A DNA stretch of 44,721 nucleotides, from contig WFQM01000320.1 of the NCBI GenBank assembly GCA_015487095.1, positions 1 through 44,721 of the forward strand. Direction: 5' to 3'. The position numbers and the translations under genes were made by a program. The stretch is from Gammaproteobacteria bacterium. Lineage in GTDB: Bacteria > Pseudomonadota > Gammaproteobacteria > SZUA-152. The notes under the pieces are model-generated. The model made no database searches, was not told where the DNA came from, and was given only the letters and a program-made list of their open reading frames with translations. Below, in pieces: positions 16,707 through 25,955 of the stretch. Numbering within the stretch: the stretch's first letter is position 1; each line of letters begins with the position of its first letter.

Positions 16707-19700
16707 CTATACGGGTGCTTTGATTTGCCGGTTTTTCCATAGCATGTATAAAACAGGAATTAATATCATAGAAACCAAAGGTGCTGTAATCATGCCACCC
16801 AACATGGGGGCTGCAATACGCTGCATGACTTCTGAACCGGTTCCTGAGCCCATCATAATCGGTATTAAACCTGCAATCACAACGGCAGCCGACATGGCTT
16901 TTGGTCTGACTCGCAAAACTGCACCATCAATAATCGCTGCGCGCAGTTCCTGTCTGTTACTGGGTTTGTGTTCTTTCATTGCCTGATCAAGATAGACCAG
17001 CATGATGACACCAAATTCAGCTGCTACACCTGCCAATGCAATAAAACCGACACCAACGGCGACTGAGAGGTTGTAATCCAGCACATAGATTATCCAAACG
17101 CCACCCACCAGTGCCAGTGGCACTGTGCCCATTACCATGAAGCATTCTGTAAAATTACGGAAGTTTAAATAAAGCAATAAAAATATAATTACTAATGTCA
17201 AAGGCACGACATAGGTCAATTTTTCTTTTGCCCGCAACATATATTCATATTGTCCAGACCATCCCACTGAATAGCCTGCGGGCAAATCAATTTTCTCTGC
17301 AACTTGCTTTTGCGCATCTAGTACATATCCCCCCAGGTCCCGGTCTTTTATATCGACGTATACCCAACCAATTCGTCGGGCATTTTCACTCTTAATCATC
17401 CCCGGGCCATCCACAATTTTTACTTCTGCCACTTCATGTAAAGGAATCTGAGCTTTGCTTGGGGTGACTATTGGCAATTGTCGAAGTTTGGCAATCGAGT
17501 CACGTACGCCTCGTGGATAGCGCACATTGACAGGGTAACGTTCCAGCCCTTCAACGGTTTGGGTTACATTTGCACCCCCTACAGCTTTGCTGATGACCTC
17601 TTGAATATCAGCGATATTGAGCCCAAAGCGGGCAGCAGCGCGACGATTGATATTAATATCAATATAACGAGCGCCTGCTACGCGCTCTGAAAATACAGAT
17701 AATGTTCCTGGCACGTCTTTAATAACTTTTTCTATTTCTTGACCAATTTTTTGTATTTCCATCAGGTCTGGCCCCGACACCTTTATACCCAGCGGCGTTT
17801 TGACACCCGTAGAAATCATATCGATACGTGTTTTGATTGGCATTACCCATGAATTGGTTAACCCTGGGATTGAAACAGTTTTTTGCAGTTCCTGTTTGAG
17901 TTTCTCCATTGTCATACCTTGACGCCATTCACTTTTTGGACGCAGCTGAATGGTTGTTTCGATCATTGTCAGTGGCGCAGGGTCTGTTGCTGTTTCAGCG
18001 CGTCCAACTTTTCCAAATACCGTAGCAACCTCTGGGATGGTGCGAATAAGCTTGTCTGTTAGTTGTAATAATTCACCCGCTTTACCAATCGATATGCCGG
18101 TAAATGTTGTTGGCATATACAATAAATCACCTTCATCCAGTTCTGGCATGAACTCTGATCCTAATCGAGAAAGTGGGTAAATTATGGACATAACTGTAAG
18201 TATGCATAATACAATGGTAATAATCGGGAAGCGTAATACGCAATGGATGATCGGCATATATATTGCTACCAGCAGTTGCCGTAGAATATTTTTTTCTTCG
18301 GGTAAAATACGGCCACGAATAAAGTAGCCCATGAGCACGGGCATTAACGTAATAGATAATCCGGCAGCGGCTGCCATGGCATAGGTTTTTGTAAAGGCAA
18401 GTGGGCTAAACAGTTTTCCTTCCTGCGCTTCTAATGTGAATATGGGCAAAAAACTGAGCGTAATAATGAGCAGAGAGAAGAATAATGCGGGGCCCACTTC
18501 AGTTGCTGATTTGGATATTATGGCCCATCTATTTTTATCGGTAATACGCTCTCTTTCCATGTGTTTATGCGCGTTTTCTATCATCACAATTGCGGCATCA
18601 ACCATTGCCCCCACGGCAATTGCGATGCCACCCAGGGACATTATGTTTGCATTTATGCCTTGTTTTTGCATGACGATAAAGGCGATTAAAATGCCAATGG
18701 GTAAAATAATGATGGCGATAAATGCCGAGCGTAAATGGAACAAAAATACGATACACACCAAGGCAATAATTAAGAATTCCTTGATGAGTTTGTCGCGCAA
18801 ATTGCCGACCGCATTTTCAATCAGAATGGAGCGGTCGTAGGTTTCGATGATTTCTACTCCATCAGGGAGCCCCTTTTTTAATTGGCTGAGCTTTAATTTT
18901 ACGGCCTCAATCGTATCTAATGCATTCTCTCCCCAGCGCATCACAACAATTGCACCGACGACTTCACCTTCACCATTAAGCTCAGCAATGCCGCGACGCA
19001 TCTGTGGTCCCAGGCGAATGTCAGCAATGTCGTTGAGTAAAATGGGCGTTCCTTTATCGTTTACACTGACGGGAATTTGTTTAAGATCTTCTACGTTATT
19101 TAAATAGCCGCGCGCACGAATCATATATTCCGCCTCAGCCTGTTCGATAACCGAGCCACCCACTTCCTGATTGGCGCGCCGTATTGCCCGATTGACTTGC
19201 TCTAGCGGAATTCCATAGACTCGCAATTTATCAGGGTCTAAAACAACCTGATATTGCTTGACCATTCCGCCGACTGTGGCGACTTCAGATACGCCTGCAA
19301 CGGTTTGCAGCTCATATTTTAAAAACCAGTCTTGTAAGCTGCGTAGTTGTGAAAGGTCGTGATTTCCCGTGCGGTCTACTAGTGCGTATTGATATATCCA
19401 GCCCACACCCGTGGCATCTGGGCCAAGTTGTGGCTTGGCTGTGTCGGGTAAGTTGCTGGCAACCTGACTTAAGTATTCAAGTACACGGGAGCGTGCCCAA
19501 TAAATATCTGTGCCATCTTCAAAGATGACATAAACGTAAGAATCACCAAAAAATGAAAACCCCCTTACTGCTATGGTTCCTGGTACGGACAGCATTGCGG
19601 TAGTAATGGGATATGTCACCTGGTCTTCCACAACTTCAGGGGCTTGGCCAGGATAGGAGGTTTTTATAATAACCTGGAGATCGGATAAATCAGGAATTGC

Positions 19701-19811
19701 ATCAAGTGGTGTGCGCAATAAAGAAAATATACCCCAGCCAATTAATAACAGGGTTAAAAGTATAACCAGTGGCCGGTTTTTTATGGACCAATTAATCGTA
19801 TGCGCAATCAT
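16707..19811 (-). CDS. cusA: Cu(I)/Ag(I) efflux RND pump CusA
   Basis: A 1034-residue heavy-metal RND inner-membrane pump. The copper-binding methionine triad of CusA is conserved: Met566 (LLYMP), Met616 (PLTMIETT) and Met665 (IDMISTG), each offset by seven from E. coli 573, 623 and 672. The proton-relay helix reads [20 protein letters not shown] with Asp405, again the monovalent-metal type rather than CzcA. It carries Cu(I) or Ag(I) from periplasm or cytosol to the CusC channel, driven by protons. It is the last gene of the cluster; 144 bases and a hairpin separate it from cusB. Confidence 0.96.
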   Translation of the reverse strand: MIAHTINWSIKNRPLVILLTLLLIGWGIFSLLRTPLDAIPDLSDLQVIIKTSYPGQAPEVVEDQVTYPITTAMLSVPGTIAVRGFSFFGDSYVYVIFEDGTDIYWARSRVLEYLSQVASNLPDTAKPQLGPDATGVGWIYQYALVDRTGNHDLSQLRSLQDWFLKYELQTVAGVSEVATVGGMVKQYQVVLDPDKLRVYGIPLEQVNRAIRRANQEVGGSVIEQAEAEYMIRARGYLNNVEDLKQIPVSVNDKGTPILLNDIADIRLGPQMRRGIAELNGEGEVVGAIVVMRWGENALDTIEAVKLKLSQLKKGLPDGVEIIETYDRSILIENAVGNLRDKLIKEFLIIALVCIVFLFHLRSAFIAIIILPIGILIAFIVMQKQGINANIMSLGGIAIAVGAMVDAAIVMIENAHKHMERERITDKNRWAIISKSATEVGPALFFSLLIITLSFLPIFTLEAQEGKLFSPLAFTKTYAMAAAAGLSITLMPVLMGYFIRGRILPEEKNILRQLLVAIYMPIIHCVLRFPIITIVLCILTVMSIIYPLSRLGSEFMPELDEGDLLYMPTTFTGISIGKAGELLQLTDKLIRTIPEVATVFGKVGRAETATDPAPLTMIETTIQLRPKSEWRQGMTMEKLKQELQKTVSIPGLTNSWVMPIKTRIDMISTGVKTPLGIKVSGPDLMEIQKIGQEIEKVIKDVPGTLSVFSERVAGARYIDININRRAAARFGLNIADIQEVISKAVGGANVTQTVEGLERYPVNVRYPRGVRDSIAKLRQLPIVTPSKAQIPLHEVAEVKIVDGPGMIKSENARRIGWVYVDIKDRDLGGYVLDAQKQVAEKIDLPAGYSVGWSGQYEYMLRAKEKLTYVVPLTLVIIFLLLYLNFRNFTECFMVMGTVPLALVGGVWIIYVLDYNLSVAVGVGFIALAGVAAEFGVIMLVYLDQAMKEHKPSNRQELRAAIIDGAVLRVRPKAMSAAVVIAGLIPIMMGSGTGSEVMQRIAAPMLGGMITAPLVSMILIPVLYMLWKNRQIKAPV

Positions 19812-19923
19812 TTTTTATTTTTCATCACAGGGAAAGCGAGGTGGTATGCAGGGTATGTCTTTTAATAATATTAAAGACATAACGCTGAATTGAAAGGTGC
19901 CGGTGGATGCGTGATAAAAAGGT

Positions 19924-19946
19924 AGCCCGGCTCATATTGCCGGGCT
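19924..19946 (-). terminator. hairpin between cusB and cusA
   Basis: Inverted repeat agcccggc / gccgggct with a 7-base loop. Read on the minus strand it lies 10 bases past the cusB stop and is followed by accttttta, so it can partially terminate transcription and lower cusA relative to cusBC. On the plus strand it is followed by ttaattaatt, a weaker tract. Confidence 0.6.
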
Positions 19947-19955
19947 TTAATTAAT

Positions 19956-21386
19956 TTAACCGCCACTCATGCGTAATAAACTGGCTCGTAAATTACTTTC
20001 CGAGTCAATAAGAAACTGGCTCGATACAACCACTTCATCACCTTCTTTCAGGCCATGTAAAATTTCAATTTTATTATTTGACTCGATGCCAACCTTTACG
20101 GTGACAGGTTTAAATTTTCCATCCCCCAATGCAATGATAACTCGATCACCTTCACCGGTACGAATTAAAGATTCTCGCGGTATAATCAGCACTTTACGTT
20201 TAGGCTCAGTGAAAATTTTTACATCGGCATACATGTTGGCTTTTAGTAATTCATCGGGATTGTTGAACCGCAAACGCACTTCCAAACTGCGTGTTTTGGG
20301 GTCCAGAATCGGGTAAATATAGTCGATAGTTCCATCCCAGGTTTTACCTGGCATGAAAGGTAATTCGGCTGTTGCTCGATCACCTATTTTCACCCAATCT
20401 GCTTGGCTTTCAAAAATGTTGGCAATCAGCCATATGGTTGTCATATCAACCAGGCTGATGATGGACTCGGAAGGTTTGACAAACATGCCTTCTCGTATGT
20501 TTAATTCAGAGACTACACCATTTTGTGGTGCATAGTAGTTTATCAGAGGAATGATTTTTCTGGATTTTTTGAGTGTTCTTATTTGGGATTTCGACATTCC
20601 TAATGCGATTAATCTGTCCTGTGATGCATCCGCTAGGGAATTGTTTTCCAAATCCAGAGACTGCAATAGTTCTTCTTGCGCATTCACAAGCTTTGGGGAA
20701 TAGATTTTGAATAACAAATCACCTTTTTTGACTCTTTCGCCTAATGTTTTGACGGCCAGGTGTTCTACCCAGCCATCAGTACGCAGATGCATATGGCTTA
20801 TTTTATTTTCGTCATATTTAACATTTCCCACGCTGTCGATATAGCGATATAAAGTTCTCCGTTTTACCTTACGGGTATGTACGCCAAGCATGTTGATAAC
20901 ACGGGGCGAGATGGATATGACGCCGGCTTCATCGCTGGTATTATTAATGACCACTAAGTCCATTCCACAAATAGGGCAGGTTGCTTTAGGGTCATTGCTT
21001 ATTACATCGGTATGCATAGGGCATACATAAGTCGGGTCTGTATGCTTTTTAGCATGCTCCAGCGCACTTTCACTGGTAGCCTGAATCGGCTCGGGTGTGT
21101 TTACGGATGCAGGTGTATCGATTGGGTTGAATGTGTTTACAGAGGCAACGGCATCAAAATCAATGCTTGATGAGGTGTAGTAACTTAAGCCAACAGTTGT
21201 AAAAATCAGCAATGTGGCAAGTAGTGCTTGTTTTTTCAACACCGATAAAAATTTATCAGCCGCAGGTTTAAAACGATAATCATAGTTATATCGGTAGTGG
21301 TATCGGTAGCGATAACTACAATTGAGCAACCATTTTTTATAATGTTCTATTTTGCCCCTAAAATCAGTCTGGTTGTTATGTCTCAT
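19956..21386 (-). CDS. cusB: periplasmic adaptor CusB with heavy-metal-binding domain
   Basis: A 476-residue membrane-fusion protein linking CusA and CusC. After a membrane anchor (about 53-71) and a linker rich in Pro and Thr comes a heavy-metal-binding domain, YVCPMH (120-125) with CPICGMDL (137-144), found in many CusB/CzcB relatives. Then follow the lipoyl/barrel and hairpin regions (LHLRTDGWVEHLAV, GDLLFKIYSPKLVNAQEELL). The first 40 residues include an odd Tyr/Arg stretch, YRYRYHYRYNYDYRF. The start overlaps the end of cusC by 11 bases, indicating coupling; no later Met allows a shorter protein. Confidence 0.93.
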   Translation of the reverse strand: MRHNNQTDFRGKIEHYKKWLLNCSYRYRYHYRYNYDYRFKPAADKFLSVLKKQALLATLLIFTTVGLSYYTSSSIDFDAVASVNTFNPIDTPASVNTPEPIQATSESALEHAKKHTDPTYVCPMHTDVISNDPKATCPICGMDLVVINNTSDEAGVISISPRVINMLGVHTRKVKRRTLYRYIDSVGNVKYDENKISHMHLRTDGWVEHLAVKTLGERVKKGDLLFKIYSPKLVNAQEELLQSLDLENNSLADASQDRLIALGMSKSQIRTLKKSRKIIPLINYYAPQNGVVSELNIREGMFVKPSESIISLVDMTTIWLIANIFESQADWVKIGDRATAELPFMPGKTWDGTIDYIYPILDPKTRSLEVRLRFNNPDELLKANMYADVKIFTEPKRKVLIIPRESLIRTGEGDRVIIALGDGKFKPVTVKVGIESNNKIEILHGLKEGDEVVVSSQFLIDSESNLRASLLRMSGG

Positions 21387-22797
21387 GCCCGGTCCCCCCG
21401 GTTAGATAAAGCAAATTGACTTGTGCCTGTGCCGAATCAACAAATAATTGTATTGCTTGTAATTGAATATCCAACTCCATTAATCTCGCACGCATTAACG
21501 TGTCAAATTCAGTGGTCTGACTTCTATAGGCATTTAATGCAGCTTTGGCATTTTGGTTTGCCTGTGGTAATACGGTTTCTTTGTAGTGTTGCAGGCGTTC
21601 GTTTAAACGTAGCCAGTTTGAATATTCAGCATCCAGCATGCGCTGCAAGTTTCTTTTTTGTTCTGCCGTGGAATATTGAGCAGAGCTATAATCTTTTTCA
21701 CGGGCAGTTACCCATTTATCCTGTCGATTTGATGTGAATAAGGGGATGTCAACGATAAACATCAGCGATATAAGGTCTGCTCGTTGTTGGCCTGTGGGCG
21801 CTGTTTCTCGCATACCAAAGCTCAAATCAAGCATCCAGCGGGGGTAGTAGCGTGATTTGGCAATATTAATTCCTGCTTTGGCAGCATTTGCGTTGGCAAT
21901 GGATGCTTGTATCGAAGGGTGTTTTTCGAGAGATAAAGCCAGGGCATTACGCTCAGCAAGTTCTGGAATCGCAAGGGAATTCAAAGATAGTGGCCGATTG
22001 AACTGAGCCGCACCTACCCATTTTCCCAGTTCTGCCAGTGAATTTTCCTTCATGGCTTTGATTTTAATCGCTCGATCTTTCAGCAAGCTTCGTTCAAGTT
22101 GCGCCCGAACGACATTTTGCTGATTCCCTCGGCCTGACCGATATTGGGATTTTGTTATTTTAACCAGTTGTGTAAATAGCGCATCTGTTTTTTTGATGAT
22201 ATTGCCGGTATGGTGCTGTAAATAGACGCCCAGCCAGGCTTGCCGCACATTGCGTAATACTTCTTGTTTCTGGTTTATGGCTTTATGGCTTTTAGCTGCC
22301 CCCATCAGGTTCATCTGTTCTCTTTGCGAGCCGAGAAGACCATGCGGGGGAAATGCCTGTTGTAAGCCGATGACTTGTTGAGTCATTGCTTCCTGGTCCA
22401 GTTTCAGTGTGTCTGTCGGTATATTTATGAGGCCTAATTTCAATTTCGGGTCAGGTAAGCTACTGACAGCAATTCCTTTCTTTTTTAATGCAATGGATTC
22501 CAGGTCGAATTTTTTGGTCAATAAGTCATTTTTTATTGCCAGACTTTCTGCTTCCTGTAGGGTTAACGGATTATCATATTGAATATTACCGGGCGATATG
22601 GTGCCCACGGCAAGAGTGACTTTTGAATCATTCTCTGACCCACTTTCCCAGAATGGGGTGTTTTTTTCCGCAGCATACGTTCCGCTGGTGTGTAGCAGAA
22701 ATAAGCAAAAAACAAAATTTCGATATCTATTAAGCAAAAACAACGGAGTAACCTTCCATGCTTTGTAAAAATGGCAGTTTGGTTGATCTTCTGCCAT
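21376..22797 (-). CDS. cusC: outer-membrane efflux channel (CusC/TolC family)
   Basis: A 473-residue outer-membrane channel of the OEP family. A hydrophobic signal (about 22-42, ending SGTYAAEK) precedes the mature part. The paired coiled-coil repeats appear as LTLQEAESLAIKNDLLTKK and QSQYR-like segments (ITKSQYRSGRGNQQNVVRAQLE; DTLMRARLMELDIQLQ), with the start of the beta regions at SKSRYYPRWML-like sequence. It lacks an obvious lipobox, unlike E. coli CusC. Its end overlaps cusB. Identity as the metal-efflux channel rests mainly on its neighbours. Confidence 0.9.
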   Translation of the reverse strand: MAEDQPNCHFYKAWKVTPLFLLNRYRNFVFCLFLLHTSGTYAAEKNTPFWESGSENDSKVTLAVGTISPGNIQYDNPLTLQEAESLAIKNDLLTKKFDLESIALKKKGIAVSSLPDPKLKLGLINIPTDTLKLDQEAMTQQVIGLQQAFPPHGLLGSQREQMNLMGAAKSHKAINQKQEVLRNVRQAWLGVYLQHHTGNIIKKTDALFTQLVKITKSQYRSGRGNQQNVVRAQLERSLLKDRAIKIKAMKENSLAELGKWVGAAQFNRPLSLNSLAIPELAERNALALSLEKHPSIQASIANANAAKAGINIAKSRYYPRWMLDLSFGMRETAPTGQQRADLISLMFIVDIPLFTSNRQDKWVTAREKDYSSAQYSTAEQKRNLQRMLDAEYSNWLRLNERLQHYKETVLPQANQNAKAALNAYRSQTTEFDTLMRARLMELDIQLQAIQLFVDSAQAQVNLLYLTGGTGHET

Positions 22798-22969
22798 TTT
22801 GCATTGTTAATGTGTAACTACTTTGAGTGCCTTTGGTTTTTCCGGTTATGACGTTATAGAGCGCTCATTTAGTGTGTAAACTCCGCGCCTTTTCCTTGTT
22901 GACGAAAAAAACGTCCAAACAAACCAAAGGCAATCTGGTTTGTGGCTGTATAACTGAAAAACCAGACTA

Positions 22970-23123
22970 GGGAATGGAAATCGAATAATCTATACAATTG
23001 GCATCTCCGCTTCAGCCCGTCTTCGCCTGTTCTTCAATCGCAAAAGCTCGAAATAGAGCAACTATTCCTGCGCTTTTGCTCAATCAGGACTCCACTTGTA
23101 TAAGTTATTCAATTTCCATTCCA
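22970..23123. repeat. long imperfect palindrome upstream of cusC
   Basis: Arms 22970-23001 and 23092-23123 pair at 27 of 32 positions. Inside is a second perfect stem, gcaaaagc (23040-23047) with gcttttgc (23072-23079). It lies between the Met-rich gene and cusC and may be a miniature mobile element, a processing signal, or an end of the first transcript. A separate hairpin (tctggtt/aaccaga) sits just beside it at 22934-22966. Apart from these, the 350-base gap at 22798-23146 shows no gene. Confidence 0.65.
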
Positions 23124-23146
23124 GAGTCGTTGCATCAATATTTATA

Positions 23147-24283
23147 TCACTTGCTGTAAATATACTGATAACTGATGCCATACAGAACATCCGTCTCCAA
23201 TTGCGGACCGTTCAGGTCCTGATGAATGGGAATGCCAATTTCAGCACTTAGCATATGATACTTATTGCTATGACCGCTTACGCCAAGCAGGAGATCGACT
23301 CTTGTTCCGCCACTTGCATCAGGATCAGATGTTGGAGCCATCATTGGATTGATATCCGGGTCCTGTCCATCGATTTTGCCCCAGTCCAGAATATTTATGC
23401 GACTTGACAGTGTAAAACTAGGGTTAACGGAATATGTCCCCCAGGCAGTTACCTCTACCTGGTCCCCCAGCGTGTAATTATTATCATTTTCGCCTATACG
23501 CAATATATAAGTTGCCTGACCCCCAACATTCCATGCACCCAGGCCTTTGTTATAAGTCACGGCTGGGACCAGATCGTATGTACCTGAACCCAATTGCATT
23601 GCATAAGGTGCCTGGATTGGTCCGTTCACAGTTGACATGGCTCCACCAGTGTTCAAGTTTGTACCATTCATTCTCATTGTGATTTCTTCGTTGATGCTGC
23701 CGGTTGGAATGCTCCACCCAAGGCTTGTGACCAGCTCGTCGTTTACTTGATACATTACATCAATACGGGAGTCGCCCATCCCACTGGTATCCATTGAACC
23801 GAACATATCGCCTATCGGCATACCATTCGACATTTGCATATGCATTACCATGTCCATTTCATTATTCAAGTAATGCAGCATGCCCATAATGCTGATTTTA
23901 TCATCAATACCGTACATCATCATAAACATGTGCATATCCATGGTCATTTTTGTTGGTGACATCATGTAGTCAGATGTCCCGGCCCGGGTCGGCCCGTTCA
24001 TATTCATGAGTGCGCCTGAAATGCTCTCGCTGCTGATGCTATCTGTGCCGTTTAACAGTCCCTTCATATTCATACGCATAAACTTGTATTCAAACATGAA
24101 TCCGCCAGCGCCGTGCTCATGATGAATATGCATTGAGGATGCCGCTGTGTCATGACCACTGTGTTCCGACATGTCATGGTTGGAGCCATGTTGGCTGTGA
24201 TCCATTTCTTCGGCATGCACGGAAATGGAAAAGAAGCTTAAAACGGCAAAACAACAAGAGATTTTTTTAATAAGAATAGACAT
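23147..24283 (-). CDS. Met/His-rich outer-membrane beta-barrel protein of copper cluster
   Basis: A 378-residue exported protein with a signal peptide ending SVHAEE. The mature N-terminus is rich in His, Met, Asp and Ser (EEMDHSQHGSNHDMSEHSGH), followed by a Met-dense zone with runs such as MTMDMHMFMMMYG and MDMVMHMQM; I count about 35 methionines. The C-terminal half has alternating beta strands (GSGTYDLVPAVTYNKGLGAW, LSSRINILDWGKIDG) ending YGISYQYIYSK, with a near-terminal aromatic residue as in barrels. It resembles the phenol_MetA_deg-type outer-membrane family seen with copper genes. Binding of Cu(I) by Met/His is inferred. I chose ATG 24283 because aagga lies seven bases upstream. Confidence 0.8.
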   Translation of the reverse strand: MSILIKKISCCFAVLSFFSISVHAEEMDHSQHGSNHDMSEHSGHDTAASSMHIHHEHGAGGFMFEYKFMRMNMKGLLNGTDSISSESISGALMNMNGPTRAGTSDYMMSPTKMTMDMHMFMMMYGIDDKISIMGMLHYLNNEMDMVMHMQMSNGMPIGDMFGSMDTSGMGDSRIDVMYQVNDELVTSLGWSIPTGSINEEITMRMNGTNLNTGGAMSTVNGPIQAPYAMQLGSGTYDLVPAVTYNKGLGAWNVGGQATYILRIGENDNNYTLGDQVEVTAWGTYSVNPSFTLSSRINILDWGKIDGQDPDINPMMAPTSDPDASGGTRVDLLLGVSGHSNKYHMLSAEIGIPIHQDLNGPQLETDVLYGISYQYIYSK

Positions 24284-24397
24284 CGACACATCCTTTGTTC
24301 TCGAACATCCTTGTTCTTGAATAAAATCCCTTTTTTATTTTGAATAATGTTTTTGTTGGTTCGAATTTTGTCTCGAACTCTGAATTTAATGCGAAAT

Positions 24398-24721
24398 TTA
24401 ATTGTTTGTATTGGGTTCTGATAAAATTTCTGTTACTTCCATATCCATAATTGTGAGCACACCCTTGTTATTTTCGTTGAGTGTAAATTTGATTTTGCTG
24501 CCGATGCCGACATCATTCAGCATTGCAGGATCTGCAACCTTAAAATCCATTTTCATTGCATCCATAAGACCTTTAATTGGGCCATGCGATATGGTCAGTT
24601 TTTGAGATGAAAGCTTGATAGCATTTACAGTGCCTTCTGCTGTAAATTCTTTAGCTGTTGCAGTAAAACTGAAGGTGATGAAAAAAAGTGTGGTGATCAG
24701 AAGAAATTTTCTTTTATCCAT
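24398..24721 (-). CDS. cusF: periplasmic copper chaperone CusF-like
   Basis: A 107-residue protein with a signal peptide of about 23 residues (ending TATA). The small beta-barrel carries the CusF metal site: His46 in ISHGPIKG, Met56 and Met58 in DAMKMDF. The Trp that caps the copper in E. coli CusF is missing; this region reads GLMDAMKM, one residue shorter, as in many CusF-like domains. It hands Cu(I)/Ag(I) to CusB. The start ATG 24721 follows aggag at seven bases. It is first in the minus-strand copper cluster. Confidence 0.9.
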   Translation of the reverse strand: MDKRKFLLITTLFFITFSFTATAKEFTAEGTVNAIKLSSQKLTISHGPIKGLMDAMKMDFKVADPAMLNDVGIGSKIKFTLNENNKGVLTIMDMEVTEILSEPNTNN

Positions 24722-25058
24722 GGTGAAGCTCCTTTACGTTATACATTCTGATATCCATCATGCATCGGGTATCCATACGCAATATCAGGCATCCATGCTG
24801 CGTCCCGTACTTGCTAGTAGAACACACCTTTTCATTCAAACACAATTGTTGTTAGGCCGTCAAGACAGAGTTGTCGTATTAAGAAGATACGGGCGCAATT
24901 GAAAATTAAATAATGGGCGGCTATAGATACAGTCCGCTTTGCGTTTAGAGTGTCGATGATTTTTGATTTTTTTGATACGTTTAAAAACAGAAAGACACAC
25001 AAATTGTGCGGCATAGACAGCATGAATCGAAAAAATAACAGTACGATTTGTTTGTATT

Positions 25059-25081
25059 ATTATCATTGCAATAATGATAAT
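25059..25081. promoter_or_regulatory. AT-rich palindrome resembling a Fur box
   Basis: attatcatt at 25059-25067 and aatgataat at 25073-25081 are exact inverted copies with a five-base spacer. The half-site word ATAATGATAATC occurs across 25071-25082, close to the Fur consensus. It is about 340 bases upstream of cusF, so its target is unclear. Assignment to Fur is only by word similarity. Confidence 0.35.
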
Positions 25082-25275
25082 CGGATAATATAAACAGAAA
25101 GTAAAAGCGTTAATCTTATTTGACGTTTTCGAATGGAAAGCCCACATATGGTGAACTTGGGCGCAAGCTTGCATGTCTTTCATTCAGCGCTATTTCAACA
25201 TACCGGGTCAGTAGAATTACCCTGCGGCAAATTGTCGCTCCTGTTGTGTCAGCGATATAGCCAATGAGCTGGTGA

Positions 25276-25436
25276 TATACCCGTAGCGATTGAGATTTAG
25301 GTCGTGTGCACGCCTGTTTCCTCCATGGCCGCGTTGAAACTCCTTGCAATAGAACGACTATATACGCGTCATCTCGCCTCGCCATGACGAAAATATGACG
25401 CGCACTTAAACCTGAATCCCAAACACCACGGGTATA
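25276..25436. repeat. 161-base palindromic repeat element, tatacccgt ends
   Basis: The ends are inverted copies: 25276 onward (tatacccgtagcgattgaga) pairs imperfectly with the sequence ending cacgggtata at 25436, with about 25 bases of related arm. The left end recurs as a solo copy at 9563-9589. It contains no gene. Terminal inverted repeats, small size and dispersal suggest a MITE-like element without its own transposase. Confidence 0.65.
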
Positions 25437-25805
25437 GTTTAATAATGGTAAGCGGGATTTGTGGTCCGCTTTGTTTTGCCTTTTTGAAGTTTTGAAAAAT
25501 TCAAAATGATTGTTGATCCCCCCCAAACACATACGTTTATTTTTGTATTGCCGTTTTTGTTTTTTTATTTATCCTGGATTAATCAGTTGAACGGTCTGTT
25601 CTGGATATTTGTTTGGCTATGCAAACAAAATGCAAAGGTTGATTTTCAGTGCAGTTAATTATTGCAGATTGGCCGACATAAAAATTTCTGTGCCGGAAAA
25701 TATGTTTGTGGTTATCAGGTTATCATGGACAGGAGCAAGTAGTTTCAGTCAGGCGGGTTTGAAGTCAGGGATATAATATATTTTAACAATTATAACAATA
25801 GAGCA

Positions 25806-25823
25806 AATGACAAATTTGTCATT
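25806..25823. promoter_or_regulatory. perfect 18-base palindrome, candidate operator
   Basis: aatgacaaatttgtcatt reads the same on both strands. It lies about 130 bases before the rlmL start, in a region likely to contain its promoter. Perfect palindromes of this length are typical of operators of dimeric regulators, but no regulator gene is adjacent, so its binding protein is unknown. Confidence 0.4.
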
Positions 25824-25955
25824 CACCGCAATGACAGCATTTTTATACGGGGGTTGGACAATTACCCTGGCTTGCCAAATAGGAAGTGCGGCCCATGGCG
25901 CTGTCTGTAGCCTTGGCGTATTATTGCCGCCATTAAATCTCACCATCGAGTCCGC

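Larger units (their letters stand above)
24722..25955. other. 1.2-kb intergenic region
   Basis: No convincing gene: frames of 60-140 codons here lack families and ribosome sites, and some merely cross the palindromic element. The left side must hold the promoter of cusF. Within the region are a Fur-box-like palindrome (25059-25081), a 161-base repeat element (25276-25436) and a perfect 18-base palindrome (25806-25823) upstream of rlmL. No copper-sensing regulator gene (CusR, CueR, CopY) is seen next to the cluster. Confidence 0.5.

Noticed and set aside
24860-25532. Frames of 100-140 codons in the gap after cusF
   Set aside because: No start site, family or codon pattern supports them, and one runs through the palindromic element.
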